This document shows positions 1 to 12,070 of a stretch of 64,000 nt of DNA, piece by piece (positions within the stretch are counted from its first letter, which is position 1; each line of letters starts with the position of its first letter). The stretch is from positions 62,001 to 126,000 of the forward strand of contig NZ_JABKDD010000004.1 in assembly GCF_013623905.1 (NCBI RefSeq), given 5' to 3'. The notes under the pieces are model-generated. The model was not told the DNA's origin and did no database searches. It was given only the letters and a program-made list of their open reading frames with translations. The translations under genes were made by a program, and so were the position numbers. This DNA is from Brevibacterium sediminis. GTDB lineage: Bacteria; Actinomycetota; Actinomycetes; Actinomycetales; Brevibacteriaceae.

Positions 1-486
1 CTTGATCGAGGAGAACGCCCCGGTGAGGTTGATATCGAGGGCACGTCGGAAGCCGTCGGTGTCGAGTTCGTCGACTCCCCCGTTGACGACGATACCGACG
101 TTGTAGTGGAGCACGGTCGGTCCACCGAGGCGGTCGGCGCAGTGCGCGAACGCCGCGGCCAGGGAGTCTTCGTCGCCGACATCGGCGACAACCGTGGTCA
201 GCTGAGAGTCGAGGTCGACCCCGCCGAGGTGGCCCGGCCCAGTTGTGTCCGCACCGTTCGAGTCGGCCCGGGCGGCCGCCTCGGCGAGGGCCCGCGTCGC
301 TTCGTCAAGCGCCCTCGGGTCACGGTCGACGATGCAGACCTTCGCTCCCTCGCGAAGGAATCCGATCGCCGCAGCGAAGCCGTTGTTCACCTTCCCGTCC
401 GGAGTGCCGCAGCCGATGGCCATGATCGTCGTGCCGACTAACCTACCTGTCGGCACTGACACGGCTGCCGTCTCTGTCGTGTTCAT
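1..486 (-). CDS. Short-chain dehydrogenase/reductase (SDR), 3' end cut by window edge
   Basis: The 162 visible codons read as the N-terminal part of a Rossmann-fold NAD(P)-dependent oxidoreductase. The signs are a glycine-rich segment (GCGTPDGKVNNGF, residues about 25-37), an acidic residue after the second strand (CIVDRD), DVGDEDSL, and a YNVGIV/NINLTGAF-like core; LDINLTGAF is the usual SDR helix-4 region. The catalytic Ser/Tyr/Lys lie beyond the window. The glycine motif departs from TGxxxGxG, and the NNAG segment reads YNVG. The ATG start at 486 overlaps the TGA stop of the acyl-CoA ligase (ATGA at 483-486), so the two are translationally coupled. A role as 3-hydroxyacyl or alcohol dehydrogenase in the same acyl-CoA pathway is inferred from the operon. 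Confidence 0.8.
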   Translation of the reverse strand, partial: MNTTETAAVSVPTGRLVGTTIMAIGCGTPDGKVNNGFAAAIGFLREGAKVCIVDRDPRALDEATRALAEAAARADSNGADTTGPGHLGGVDLDSQLTTVVADVGDEDSLAAAFAHCADRLGGPTVLHYNVGIVVNGGVDELDTDGFRRALDINLTGAFSSIK

Positions 487-2123
487 CGTGCGCTGCCCCG
501 TCCTTGGGAGTATTCGGCCTTGAGTTCCTTGCGCGCGAGTTTGCCGTAGGCGGTGACCGGCATGGTCTCGACGAAGTGGATCTCCTTGGGCACCTTGTAT
601 TTCGCCAGCCCCGACTTGCACAGCGCGGTCAGCCGTTCGGCCAGGTCCTCCGCATCGGCATCGACGCCACCGGCACCGTCGTTCCCGGTCGACGGCGCGC
701 GTTCGATGACGGCCACGCCGATCTCGCCCCACTGCGGGTCGGGCACGCCCACAACGACGGCCTGGGCCACCTCGGTGTCGGTGAGGAGGAGCTCCTCGAT
801 CTCGCGGGGGTAGACGTTCGAACCGCCGGAGATGTACATATCGGACTTGCGGCCGGTGAGGAAGAGGTACCCGCGTTCGTCGAGGTAGCCGACATCGCCG
901 GTGTGGAAGAGCCCTCCGGCGAAGGATTCGGCATTCGCATCGGGGCGGCCAAGGTAGCCGGCGCACACGGTCGGTCCGGCCACACAGACTTCGCCCTGCT
1001 CACCAGCGAGCAGCTGCGCGCCGGTCTCGTCGACGATGACGATCTCGGCTCCAGTGCGGGCTCGGCCGCAGGTGCCGATGCCGGCGTCGTCGACGGGGAT
1101 GGCTCCGTGGTCCTCGGGGCGGAGGATCGTGATCGCTCCGGTCACCTCGGCGAGTCCGAAGTACTGGACGAGGCACGGTCCGAGCCTCTCGAGTGCCCGG
1201 GCTTGGTCGGTCGCGAGCATCGGGGCTCCGGCGTAGATGACCCGCTCGAGGGTGTGGTCCTCGGGTCCGCGGCCTTCTGGGTAGCCGGCGGCGATGCGGT
1301 TGAGAATGGTCGGGACGGTGAAGGCGTTCGTGATCCCGTAGGCGTCGATGGCCGGCCACAGGGAGTCCACGCTGGGCTTGCCACCGGGGTGGATGATCGA
1401 CGGGGTGCCGCCGAAGACCTGCCCGAGCATGTGGATGCCCGCCCCGTGCGACAGCGGCGCGAGCACGAGGGACGCCCCCGTCTCGTCCTCGTTGGGGAAG
1501 AGGTCGCAGCGGTGATTCATGAGCACAGCGCCGAGGTGGCGGTGCGTGAAAGTCGCAGCCTTGGGTCGCCCGGTCGACCCGGAGGTGAAGAAGTACCAGC
1601 AGGGGTCGTCCTCGTCGACTGCCGAGTCGACGGATTCTGCCGGTGCGGCTGCCGCCTGCGCCGTAGGCAGGTCGCCGATCCAGAAGACGGGGCCGGTGAA
1701 GCCGGTGTCTTTGAGAGCGGTGACGTAGTCGGCGTGGGCGCGGTCGGCGATGACGGCGGCGGGGACGACTTCGGCGCTGATGCCGAGCAGCTCCTCGGTC
1801 GACAGGGCCGCGTTCGGTGGGGCGATGACACCGCCGGAGCGCAGGATGCCCCAGAAAGATTGGATCACCTCGGCGTGGTTGGCCGAGACGAGGAGGACGG
1901 TGTCGCGGCGGTCGACTCCACCGGTCTGCAGGGCAGCGGCGAGCGCTTCGGCGCGGGCGTCGAGTTCGGCCCAGGTCCACCGCTGCCCGTGGTCGTCGTC
2001 GACGACGGCGAGGCGGTCGGGGATCCGGCGGGCGGTCTGGGTGAGGAAGTGGGAGACGTTGACCCCGCGCCGAGGTGTGGGCGTGAAGTCCTTGGCCGGG
2101 GACGTCTGGGAGATGTCGCGCAT
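483..2123 (-). CDS. AMP-forming acyl-CoA synthetase/ligase
   Basis: This 546-residue ANL-superfamily enzyme would activate a carboxylic acid to its CoA thioester through an acyl-adenylate. The phosphate-binding loop FFTSGSTGRPKAA lies near residue 180. A5-like YFGLAEVTG is near 325, GDVGYLDERGYLFLTGRKSD near 410, the hinge is followed by GGSNVYPREIEE, and the C-terminal catalytic lysine sits in AYGKLARKELK. Length is normal for the family. The ATG at 2123 overlaps the thiolase stop (TGATG) and the stop overlaps the SDR start, so thiolase, ligase and SDR form one operon. The substrate cannot be read from the sequence; a medium-chain, branched or aromatic acid is likely given the SCP-x-type thiolase next door. 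Confidence 0.9.
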   Translation of the reverse strand: MRDISQTSPAKDFTPTPRRGVNVSHFLTQTARRIPDRLAVVDDDHGQRWTWAELDARAEALAAALQTGGVDRRDTVLLVSANHAEVIQSFWGILRSGGVIAPPNAALSTEELLGISAEVVPAAVIADRAHADYVTALKDTGFTGPVFWIGDLPTAQAAAAPAESVDSAVDEDDPCWYFFTSGSTGRPKAATFTHRHLGAVLMNHRCDLFPNEDETGASLVLAPLSHGAGIHMLGQVFGGTPSIIHPGGKPSVDSLWPAIDAYGITNAFTVPTILNRIAAGYPEGRGPEDHTLERVIYAGAPMLATDQARALERLGPCLVQYFGLAEVTGAITILRPEDHGAIPVDDAGIGTCGRARTGAEIVIVDETGAQLLAGEQGEVCVAGPTVCAGYLGRPDANAESFAGGLFHTGDVGYLDERGYLFLTGRKSDMYISGGSNVYPREIEELLLTDTEVAQAVVVGVPDPQWGEIGVAVIERAPSTGNDGAGGVDADAEDLAERLTALCKSGLAKYKVPKEIHFVETMPVTAYGKLARKELKAEYSQGRGSAR

Positions 2124-3286
2124 CAGCGGACGCGCTCGAGCACGGAGGCGAAGTTCGACACGGCGGCACCGCCCATATTGAAGACGCCGGCGAGTTCCGG
2201 GGTCTCGATCTGGATGCCGGGCGAGCGACCGGTCAGCTGGGCGGCGGCGAGGGCGTGCATGGACACACCGGTGGCGCCGATGGGGTGGCCCTTGGCTTTG
2301 AGTCCGCCGGAGGGGTTGACGGGCAGGCGGCCGCCGACCTCGGTGGCACCGTCGTCGAGCAGGGTGTGGCCTTGCCCGGGGGCGGCGAGTCCGAAGGCTT
2401 CGTATTCGAGGAGCTCGGCGATGGTGAAGCAGTCGTGAGTCTCGAGGAAGTCGAGGTCGTCGATGCCGATGCCGGCAGCTGTGAGCGCCTGCTCCATGGC
2501 GGCGCGGGCGCCGGCCATCTCGAGCGGGTCGCGTTGGGACAGCGGCAGGACGTCGTTGGCGTTGCCCATGCCTCTCCAGGTCACGGCCTGCGATGCGGAG
2601 GCGGCGACATCCTCGGCGGCCAGGACCAGGGCCACGGCCCCGTCGGAGACCATCGAGCAGTCGGTGCGGCGCAGGGGTTCGGCGACGTACGGGTTCTTCT
2701 CGCTCACGGTGTTGCAGAACTCGAAGCCGAGGTCCTTCTGCATGTGCGCCAGCGGATTGTGCGATCCGTTGGCGTGGTTCTTCGCGGCGATCTTGGCCAG
2801 CGTCTCCGAGTGGTCGCCGTAGCGGTCGAAGTACTGGCGGGCGATCTCGCCGAAGACTCCGGCGAAGGACTTAAAGTGCTCTTCCTCTTCCCGGAAGCTG
2901 GCGCTGAGCAGGACTTCGTTGACGTCGTGGCCTGATGCGTGGGTCATGCGTTCGGCGCCGATGACCAGGGCGGTCTTATGGCGGCCGGCGGCGATGGAGT
3001 CGTGGGCTGCGAAGATCGCGGCGGACCCGGTGGCGCAGGCGTTCTCGTGGCGGTGGGCAGGTGTGCGCGCGAGTTCGGGGAACACGGTCCCCGGCAGTGC
3101 GGCTTCGAAGCCTTGGCGGGAGAGTCCGTTGTTGAAGACGCCGACGTGGATGACGTCGATGTCGGCCGGTTCCAGTCCCGCCTCGGCGATGGCGTCGCGG
3201 GCGACGTCGGCCATCATCTGGGGCAGCGGTGATTCGGATCGTCCGAACTTGCCGTGGGACCAGCCGATGATCGCAGGTGAGGACAT
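2123..3286 (-). CDS. SCP-x/acetyl-CoA acetyltransferase-type thiolase
   Basis: This 387-residue thiolase-fold protein carries a nucleophilic Cys near residue 84 in HENACATGSAA. It also has HDCF near residue 300, typical of SCP2/SCP-x thiolases, and GGLKAKGHPIGATG near 345 with the catalytic His. The last Cys of biosynthetic thiolases is replaced (NMGGAAVSN), as in this subfamily. An open frame continues upstream to 3445, but ATG at 3286 has a good ribosome site (GAAGGAG) 5-6 bases upstream and starts the family-like MSSPAIIGWSHGKFG. It likely cleaves or condenses a 3-oxoacyl-CoA made by the ligase/SDR pathway. A candidate operator lies about 80 bases upstream. Confidence 0.88.
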   Translation of the reverse strand: MSSPAIIGWSHGKFGRSESPLPQMMADVARDAIAEAGLEPADIDVIHVGVFNNGLSRQGFEAALPGTVFPELARTPAHRHENACATGSAAIFAAHDSIAAGRHKTALVIGAERMTHASGHDVNEVLLSASFREEEEHFKSFAGVFGEIARQYFDRYGDHSETLAKIAAKNHANGSHNPLAHMQKDLGFEFCNTVSEKNPYVAEPLRRTDCSMVSDGAVALVLAAEDVAASASQAVTWRGMGNANDVLPLSQRDPLEMAGARAAMEQALTAAGIGIDDLDFLETHDCFTIAELLEYEAFGLAAPGQGHTLLDDGATEVGGRLPVNPSGGLKAKGHPIGATGVSMHALAAAQLTGRSPGIQIETPELAGVFNMGGAAVSNFASVLERVR

Positions 3287-3364
3287 GGACACTCCTTCGG
3301 GTACCGGGCTCTGCGGAACGAGCACTGTCCTCTCATACTTTCCCGGTCCCACCAGCTGGTCAAA

Positions 3365-3394
3365 GAAAATCCACCATATGGAACATTGGTGTCG
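3365..3394. repeat. 30-bp repeat copy 1 containing an IclR-like operator
   Basis: These 30 bases are identical to 4431-4460. On the minus strand they include TGTTCCATATGGTGGA, an imperfect palindrome resembling IclR-family operators (TGTTCCA TA TGGAACA type). It lies about 80 bases upstream of the thiolase start on the transcribed strand, so a regulatory role is plausible. No IclR gene is in the window. Confidence 0.6.
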
Positions 3395-3395
3395 T

Positions 3396-3434
3396 CTAGC
3401 CGAGCTGGTCGCGCAGGGCCTGAGCCGTGGTCCG
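3396..3434 (-). pseudogene. Duplicated 3' tail of the DUF1330 gene
   Basis: These 39 bases are identical to 4583-4621, the last codons and TAG stop of the DUF1330 gene, and would encode TTAQALRDQLG. No start codon or DUF1330 body is attached. They sit one base from repeat copy 1 and next to the hydrolase stop. They are best read as a relic of a duplication or insertion event that split this region. Confidence 0.75.
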
Positions 3435-3441
3435 GTGTGAG

Positions 3442-4278
3442 TCACTTCGCGACGAGGAACTCCTCAACGACCCCGTTGAACGCCCGTGGGTTCTCCAGGA
3501 AGGGAAAATGCGAGTTCGCCTCTTCGACCGGGAACACGTGAATGCGCGCGTCGGGAATTTGTGCGGCAACATAACGTTGCGAATCGGGGTTGACGTGGCT
3601 TCCATCGCACCCGAGTACAAGAGTGGGCACATCAATGTGGGGCAAGACGTCTCGCCAGTCCTGAGCGCAATGGTCGAAGAGCAGTGGGACCGCGGCATAG
3701 GACGGGAACGATTTGATCTCCTCGGCGACGAAGTTCCATACCTCTGGATCGGGTTCTCCGGAGAACATTCCTCGCACGAAGTCCTCACACACCTGTTCAC
3801 TGTCAGGTCCGTTGAGCGCACTGCCCAGCTCGAGGAGTCCGTCAACACCGAAGATCGCACCGCATTCGCGTTGTTCGTCCTCAGTCAGCCACGGAACCGC
3901 TGCGACGGCAGCTGGCTGGTCGACAGCGACGAAACGTCGAATCCGTCCAGTACCGTACTGATCGATATAACTCCAGGACACGGAGACGCCCATCGACCAG
4001 CCGAGAAGGTCTACCTCTTCGAGTCCAAGGTCATCCAGAAGATTGCTGAGATCCTGAGCGAGACGCGCGATCCGGTAGCCGTGGTGAGGCTTTTCAGAGA
4101 GTCCGTGACCGCGCTGATCAAGCGTGATGACTCGACGGTTCTCCGCCAGTCCGGCGAGCTGGTTGCGGAACATGGCCTGGGTCTGGCCCCAGCCGTGAAG
4201 CATGACAAGCGGAACTCCGTCTCCTCCGCTGTCGCGGTAGGTTAGGTTCACTCCGTCATTGGTGGTGAAAACAGGCAT
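3442..4278 (-). CDS. Alpha/beta-fold hydrolase
   Basis: This 278-residue hydrolase has the fold's main markers: oxyanion segment MLHGWGQTQ near residue 27, LDQRGHGLS near 53, nucleophile elbow LLGWSMGVS with Ser about 95, a late Asp region (VLGCDGSH) and a terminal His (EEANSHFPFL). The ATG at 4278 has GAAGGAG upstream; the frame extends to 4383 but the extra residues look non-coding. Substrate unknown; esterase, lactonase or haloperoxidase-like activity are all possible. The gene is flanked by duplicated sequences (3365-3434 and 4431-4621), and its local base composition looks somewhat less GC-rich than its neighbours, which suggests insertion between thiolase and DUF1330 genes. Confidence 0.85.
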   Translation of the reverse strand: MPVFTTNDGVNLTYRDSGGDGVPLVMLHGWGQTQAMFRNQLAGLAENRRVITLDQRGHGLSEKPHHGYRIARLAQDLSNLLDDLGLEEVDLLGWSMGVSVSWSYIDQYGTGRIRRFVAVDQPAAVAAVPWLTEDEQRECGAIFGVDGLLELGSALNGPDSEQVCEDFVRGMFSGEPDPEVWNFVAEEIKSFPSYAAVPLLFDHCAQDWRDVLPHIDVPTLVLGCDGSHVNPDSQRYVAAQIPDARIHVFPVEEANSHFPFLENPRAFNGVVEEFLVAK

Positions 4279-4430
4279 GGCACGCTCCTTCAGAAAGCAC
4301 CGGTCCGGTGAACAGGCAGAGCCGACCCGATGAGTCGCCATTGCACGAAACTCGACGCAGAGAAGACCCCTTTGTGACCTCATTTCGACCCTGTCTCGCT
4401 ATCGTCATCGTTCACGTTCCGCGAGGCAAC

Positions 4431-4460
4431 GAAAATCCACCATATGGAACATTGGTGTCG
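4431..4460. repeat. 30-bp repeat copy 2 (IclR-like site) in the 4279-4582 gap
   Basis: Exact copy of 3365-3394, lying about 150 bases upstream of the alpha/beta hydrolase on its transcribed strand. With the hairpin at 4492-4559 it accounts for the structured part of the 304-base gap between the hydrolase and DUF1330 genes. I see nothing else there. Confidence 0.6.
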
Positions 4461-4491
4461 GCCTTCTAAACACCACCACTGGCGTAGCCGC

Positions 4492-4559
4492 CGAAAAACG
4501 GGCGGAGCGTCGAGAAACGGGCGCGCACACCCGTTTCTCGACGCTCCGTGCGTTTTTCG
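4492..4559. repeat. Dispersed hairpin, family B, copy 1
   Basis: Arms GGAGCGTCGAGAAACGGG (4504-4521) and its exact complement (4530-4547) enclose an 8-base loop. An outer CGAAAAACG/CGTTTTTCG pair extends the structure. A close copy is at 7945-8003. It sits just downstream of the DUF1330 stop, so it can act as a terminator, but its conservation at a second locus points to a REP-like element. Confidence 0.75.
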
Positions 4560-4582
4560 ATAAAGCCCCGCCAGCTCGGCGG

Positions 4583-4924
4583 CTAGCCGAGCTGGTCGCG
4601 CAGGGCCTGAGCCGTGGTCCGCGGATCGTAGCCCTCAGCCACTCCCTCGACGATGACGATGTCGGTGTCGATATGGCGCGAACGCAGTGGGGCGATGTCC
4701 TGATAGGCCGGTGAGTCCCACCATTCGTGAGCGAGCCGAGCGTCGGGGAAGGCGATCATGACGACGTGTCCCGGCCACCGCCCTTCCATCACCTCGTGGG
4801 CGGTGCCGTGGACGAGGAACCGTCCGCCGAAGGGTTCGAAGGTCTCACCGATCCGGTCGATGTACTCGGCGACCTCGGGGTGCGGCGCGAACTGCTGCAG
4901 GTGGGCGATCGCGTAGGCGGTCAT
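4583..4924 (-). CDS. DUF1330 family protein
   Basis: This 113-residue protein starts MTAYAIAHLQQF and carries the DUF1330 pattern: VAEYIDRIGETFEPFGGRFLVHG, then EGRWPGHVVMIAFPD and a WWDSPAYQDIAPLR segment. It is a small ferredoxin-like alpha+beta barrel fold related to dimeric monooxygenase-like proteins; function unknown. The ATG at 4924 has AGGAGAG upstream. It follows the MFS gene after 4 bases, so it is the last gene of the membrane-protein/MFS operon. Its 3' end is duplicated at 3396-3434. Confidence 0.82.
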   Translation of the reverse strand: MTAYAIAHLQQFAPHPEVAEYIDRIGETFEPFGGRFLVHGTAHEVMEGRWPGHVVMIAFPDARLAHEWWDSPAYQDIAPLRSRHIDTDIVIVEGVAEGYDPRTTAQALRDQLG

Positions 4925-4928
4925 GGTG

Positions 4929-6212
4929 TCACTCTCCTGTATTCTCTGTGTGCTTCGATGAGTTGCGGTGGTGCGATTGATCTCCGTGGTTCGAGGATTT
5001 GCTGCCGTGGGACGCCTCGCCAGCAGGCGGCGTCTCATCGCTGCCTCGCGTCCGTCCAGCCGGCGGTGACCGACGGACGAGTTCTAACAGAAACAGAGCA
5101 GCCAGCCCGAATCCCGCCGCGGTCAGCGGCAGGACTCCGGGACCCGTCTCGGTGAGCACGAACCCGCCGGCGGCGGCCCCGAATGCGATACCCAGGTAGG
5201 TCCCAGAAGTGTTGAGCGCCAGCGCCTGTCCGGCGAGGGGCCCGGCAAGTCTGTGCAGGCGCATCTGTATCGCGGGTGAGTTCCAGAAGGCCATTCCGCC
5301 CCACACTGTCGTGACGATGAGCACGAGCCAGATGGGCACTGGCCGGACAGCCCACATCGCCCACATTGCGACCATGGCGGCGATGATGACGCCGATCCCG
5401 AAGAACAGTGCTCGCCCCGGGCCCCATCGGTCCGCGACCTGACCGCCGAGCCAGATTCCGGCCATGCCCGCGAACCCGGAGAGCCCGAATGCCACTCCCC
5501 GTTCCTCGACTCCCGCTCCGGCGGTCGCACTCAGATAGGGCGCCAGGTAGGTGAGGACCATCATCGTCCCGGCCATGAGCAGGCAGTTCGCCGCGAGACT
5601 CACGGCGATCGGGGTGCGCGTGAGGCTGCGCAGCTGTTCTGACAGCCGAGGAGAACGATCACCGCGGCCGCTTCCGGGAACAGTGAAGAGGACACCGATG
5701 AGCGCGAGCATCCCGGCTACGGCAACGGCCAGAAAGGTCGCCCGCCATCCGAATGCGCCGCCGATCCACGTCCCCAGTGGGACACCGAGCGCGATTGATC
5801 CGGTCACCCCAAGGGAGACGGTCGCCAGGTAGCGGCCGGTCTTCTCCGTCGGCGCATGGGACGCAGCGAACGCGAAGATGGCCGGGGTGGCGCTGGCTGT
5901 CGCCGCGGCCGCCACCACTCTCAGCCCCATCAGCACACCGAAGTACGAGGTTCCCACCGCGCCGAGGTTTGCTCCCACGAAGATGATGAGCGCGACAAGG
6001 AACAGCCGCCGTGGCGGGACCCGGGCGAGCGCGACAGCTGCCACCGGCGCGACCACGGCTACGGTCGCCGAGAATGCCGTGACGAGCTGACCGGCCTGAC
6101 CTTCGGTCACCCCGAGGTCGGCTGCGATCTCGGGCAGAATTCCGGCGATGACATAGTCGTCCGTATAGAGGACGAACGAGACTGCGAGCAGGACGAAGAG
6201 CCAGGGCGGCAT
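4929..6212 (-). CDS. MFS transporter (drug-efflux / DHA1-like)
   Basis: About 427 residues with roughly 12 hydrophobic segments. The N-terminus (FVLYTDDYVIAGILPEIAADLGVTEGQAGQLVTAFS) is characteristic of DHA1-type efflux proteins. The C-terminus ends in a hydrophilic Ser/His-rich tail of about 45 residues (SSNHGDQSHHRNSSKH), unusual for the family and possibly metal-binding or disordered. ATG at 6212 overlaps the upstream stop (TGATG); a GTG one codon earlier is an alternative. The TetR gene divergent from this operon is the likely local regulator. Substrate unknown. Confidence 0.85.
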   Translation of the reverse strand: MPPWLFVLLAVSFVLYTDDYVIAGILPEIAADLGVTEGQAGQLVTAFSATVAVVAPVAAVALARVPPRRLFLVALIIFVGANLGAVGTSYFGVLMGLRVVAAAATASATPAIFAFAASHAPTEKTGRYLATVSLGVTGSIALGVPLGTWIGGAFGWRATFLAVAVAGMLALIGVLFTVPGSGRGDRSPRLSEQLRSLTRTPIAVSLAANCLLMAGTMMVLTYLAPYLSATAGAGVEERGVAFGLSGFAGMAGIWLGGQVADRWGPGRALFFGIGVIIAAMVAMWAMWAVRPVPIWLVLIVTTVWGGMAFWNSPAIQMRLHRLAGPLAGQALALNTSGTYLGIAFGAAAGGFVLTETGPGVLPLTAAGFGLAALFLLELVRRSPPAGRTRGSDETPPAGEASHGSKSSNHGDQSHHRNSSKHTENTGE

Positions 6213-7183
6213 CACGCTGACCGATCCGCACCACCGAGCCGGGGCCGGTCCCGGCTAGACGGCACGTGAGTCCGGCCCAGCCTGCGCAGGTGGGTTCTCA
6301 GCACAGCGAGACCGAAGAGGCTGGCGCCCGGAGTCGCGAGGGCAGCGATCCCGACGACCACCGGCGCAATCTCTCCGCCCTGAGCGAGAAGAATCTGCGT
6401 CGGCCCTTGGAGAGCCACAACGCAGCACCCGGTCCAGGTCACCAGCCACGCCGCGCGCGGCCATCTCCCGAGATAGCGCGAGAACATCGGACACAGCAGG
6501 CAGAGGAACCCCAACAGCGCGGTCATAGCCAACACCATCCGCTGTGCCGGCTGCTCCATTCCCTGGGGACCGGTGCTTCCCGGTCCCGCAATCGCCCAGA
6601 AGGCCATGGCACAGCTGAAGGGCAGGATACCGAGCGCACCGCAGACGATCATGGTCGGCGACGGTGCCGGGGGCGGAGTGTTCAGAAGATCGCCCCAGCG
6701 CCGGATCACATAGGCTCCGACGACGATCGCCATCGCCACGCCCAGAGCGCAGAATCCTGCGTAGACGAGCCCGAACACCCAGGGATGCATTCCCTGTTCG
6801 GCCAGTCGCACCTCTCCTTCGATGAGCGCCTGAATGAGAATGCCCGGCGGCAGTCCCAGCAGTATCGGGCCGAGGAGCCCGGCCGATCCGGCGCCGAGCA
6901 CGAACACCACGGGTGCCGGAATGCGTCGCGCCCATGGTCGTGTCAGCGCCACCACGAAGACCACGCCCACCACCATCATCGCGAGAGTGATGGTGTTACC
7001 GATGAGAAAGCGCGGCGCAAGCATTCCCTCGCCTCCGGCCGACGTGGTCGAACCGACCGACGAACCGCTCAGCCACAGGATCTTGAAGACGATATACGGC
7101 AGAACCGCGACGATCGCCGTGATGATGGCGGCGCGCTGCAGCGATGTCACAGGTGCAGGTGCTGATATCCGTGCGTTCGTCAC
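6212..7183 (-). CDS. Polytopic membrane protein, family not recognised
   Basis: About 323 residues from GTG at 7183, with roughly eight hydrophobic segments (e.g. AAIITAIVAVLPYIVFKILW, TITLAMMVVGVVFVVAL, WVFGLVYAGFCALGVAMAIV). A loop after the first segment is Gly/Ser-rich (SGSSVGSTTSAGGEG). I cannot assign a family. It is the first gene of an operon with the MFS transporter and DUF1330 and is divergent from TetR, so it may share an export or membrane-stress role. This is inference only. Confidence 0.7.
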   Translation of the reverse strand: MTNARISAPAPVTSLQRAAIITAIVAVLPYIVFKILWLSGSSVGSTTSAGGEGMLAPRFLIGNTITLAMMVVGVVFVVALTRPWARRIPAPVVFVLGAGSAGLLGPILLGLPPGILIQALIEGEVRLAEQGMHPWVFGLVYAGFCALGVAMAIVVGAYVIRRWGDLLNTPPPAPSPTMIVCGALGILPFSCAMAFWAIAGPGSTGPQGMEQPAQRMVLAMTALLGFLCLLCPMFSRYLGRWPRAAWLVTWTGCCVVALQGPTQILLAQGGEIAPVVVGIAALATPGASLFGLAVLRTHLRRLGRTHVPSSRDRPRLGGADRSA

Positions 7184-7195
7184 GGCGACTCCCGA

Positions 7196-7234
7196 ATTAG
7201 AGGACGTTCTCTAGATGCTAGTCTCTAGTTTGAG
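7196..7234. promoter_or_regulatory. Divergent operator/promoter region of TetR and membrane operon
   Basis: The 131-base divergent gap holds the near-palindrome AGAGGACGTTCTCT directly followed by CTAGATGCTAG and a second TCTCTAG. Such clustered dyads between a TetR gene and its target are typical operators, and TAGATG/TAGTCT-like hexamers inside could serve as -10 boxes. Confidence 0.5.
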
Positions 7235-7314
7235 GTACGGTGGCCCCACGGTCAACCCTTCGGACCAGATTCTCCGATTCCCCGGACTGATCCGAACACC
7301 TGGAGCGAGAGGAC

Positions 7315-7917
7315 GTGACAAGCATGGCGAAACGCGCACTCTATTCGCGGGACGATATTCTCTCGGCGGCCATCAGCGCTGTCGGCCGACGCGGCCATGC
7401 CGCCACAGTGGCCGATGTGACGCATGAGCTCGGTGCACCGTCGGGTTCGATCTACCACCGCTTCCCGACTCGGGAGTCGCTGTTCGCTTCTGCCTGGATC
7501 CGGTGCGTGCACCGATTCCACGACACGTTTGCAGCGATCACGGATGTCGATGACCCGCTCGAGGCGATCGTCGAGACCGGCCTGCTCATCCCCCGGTTCT
7601 GTCGAGAGAATCCCGACGAGGCCCGGACTCTCACCCTCTACCGGCACTCAGAATTGCTCGCCGACCCGCCCAAGGGACTGCTCGATGACCTCACAGGACT
7701 CAACGATCCCGTGGTCGCTCATATCTCCGAACTCACGCGACGCCGGTTCGGCGAAGTCACCCCTCGCAGCTTGCAGCTCGTCGCCCTGGCCTGCCGAGAC
7801 ACCCCGTACGGCATGGTGCGCGGCTTCATCGGCGGCGAGATCCCCGCCTGGCTCGACCAGCCGATCGCCGCAGGCATCGCCGCGATCGCCTCGTTGGACC
7901 CCTCAGCCGACCACTGA
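7315..7917 (+). CDS. TetR/AcrR family transcriptional regulator
   Basis: About 200 residues. The N-terminal helix-turn-helix reads RDDILSAAISAVGRRGHAATVADVTHELGAPSGSIYHRFPTRESLF (residues about 12-57), with the family's IYHRF in the recognition region. The C-terminal ligand domain is divergent. GTG at 7315 has GGAG nine bases upstream; ATG at 7324 is in frame and also possible. It faces away from the membrane/MFS/DUF1330 operon across a dyad-rich gap and most likely represses it. The ligand is unknown. Confidence 0.88.
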   Translation: MTSMAKRALYSRDDILSAAISAVGRRGHAATVADVTHELGAPSGSIYHRFPTRESLFASAWIRCVHRFHDTFAAITDVDDPLEAIVETGLLIPRFCRENPDEARTLTLYRHSELLADPPKGLLDDLTGLNDPVVAHISELTRRRFGEVTPRSLQLVALACRDTPYGMVRGFIGGEIPAWLDQPIAAGIAAIASLDPSADH

Positions 7918-7944
7918 GCGCTGAACCTTCCCGCCGAGAAACTC

Positions 7945-8003
7945 ATGGAGCGTCGAGAAACGGGTGTGTACCCCCGTGTCTCGACGCTCCATGCGCTTTT
8001 CGA
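7945..8003. repeat. Dispersed hairpin, family B, copy 2
   Basis: Arms at 7947-7964 and 7973-7990 repeat the family B stem with one mismatch, followed by the same ATGCG/GTGCG-TTTTCGAT tail seen at 4548-4561. It lies between the convergent 3' ends of TetR and the demethylase gene, consistent with bidirectional termination. Confidence 0.72.
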
Positions 8004-8049
8004 TGAAGTCCGGCGGCGACTCCTCGCTGAGAATTCGAGCCGCCCGGCA

Positions 8050-12023
<3,974 letters not shown>

Positions 12024-12070
12024 GTGGTCTCCTTCGACTCACCGAACGAATATGGTAGTCAGCGCCCGGT

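Noticed and set aside
504..2438. Long plus-strand open frame (644 codons) opposite the ligase
   Set aside because: It is antisense to a well-recognised ligase and thiolase, has Gly/Val/Asp-rich shadow composition, and shows no domain or ribosome site.
3287..3445. N-terminal extension of the thiolase
   Set aside because: Residues do not resemble thiolases, and a good ribosome site points to ATG 3286. The extension also runs over the repeat and gene relic.
3396..3860. Minus-strand 154-codon frame ending TTAQALRDQLG
   Set aside because: Only the last 13 codons match DUF1330, by duplication; the rest is antisense to or out of frame with the hydrolase.
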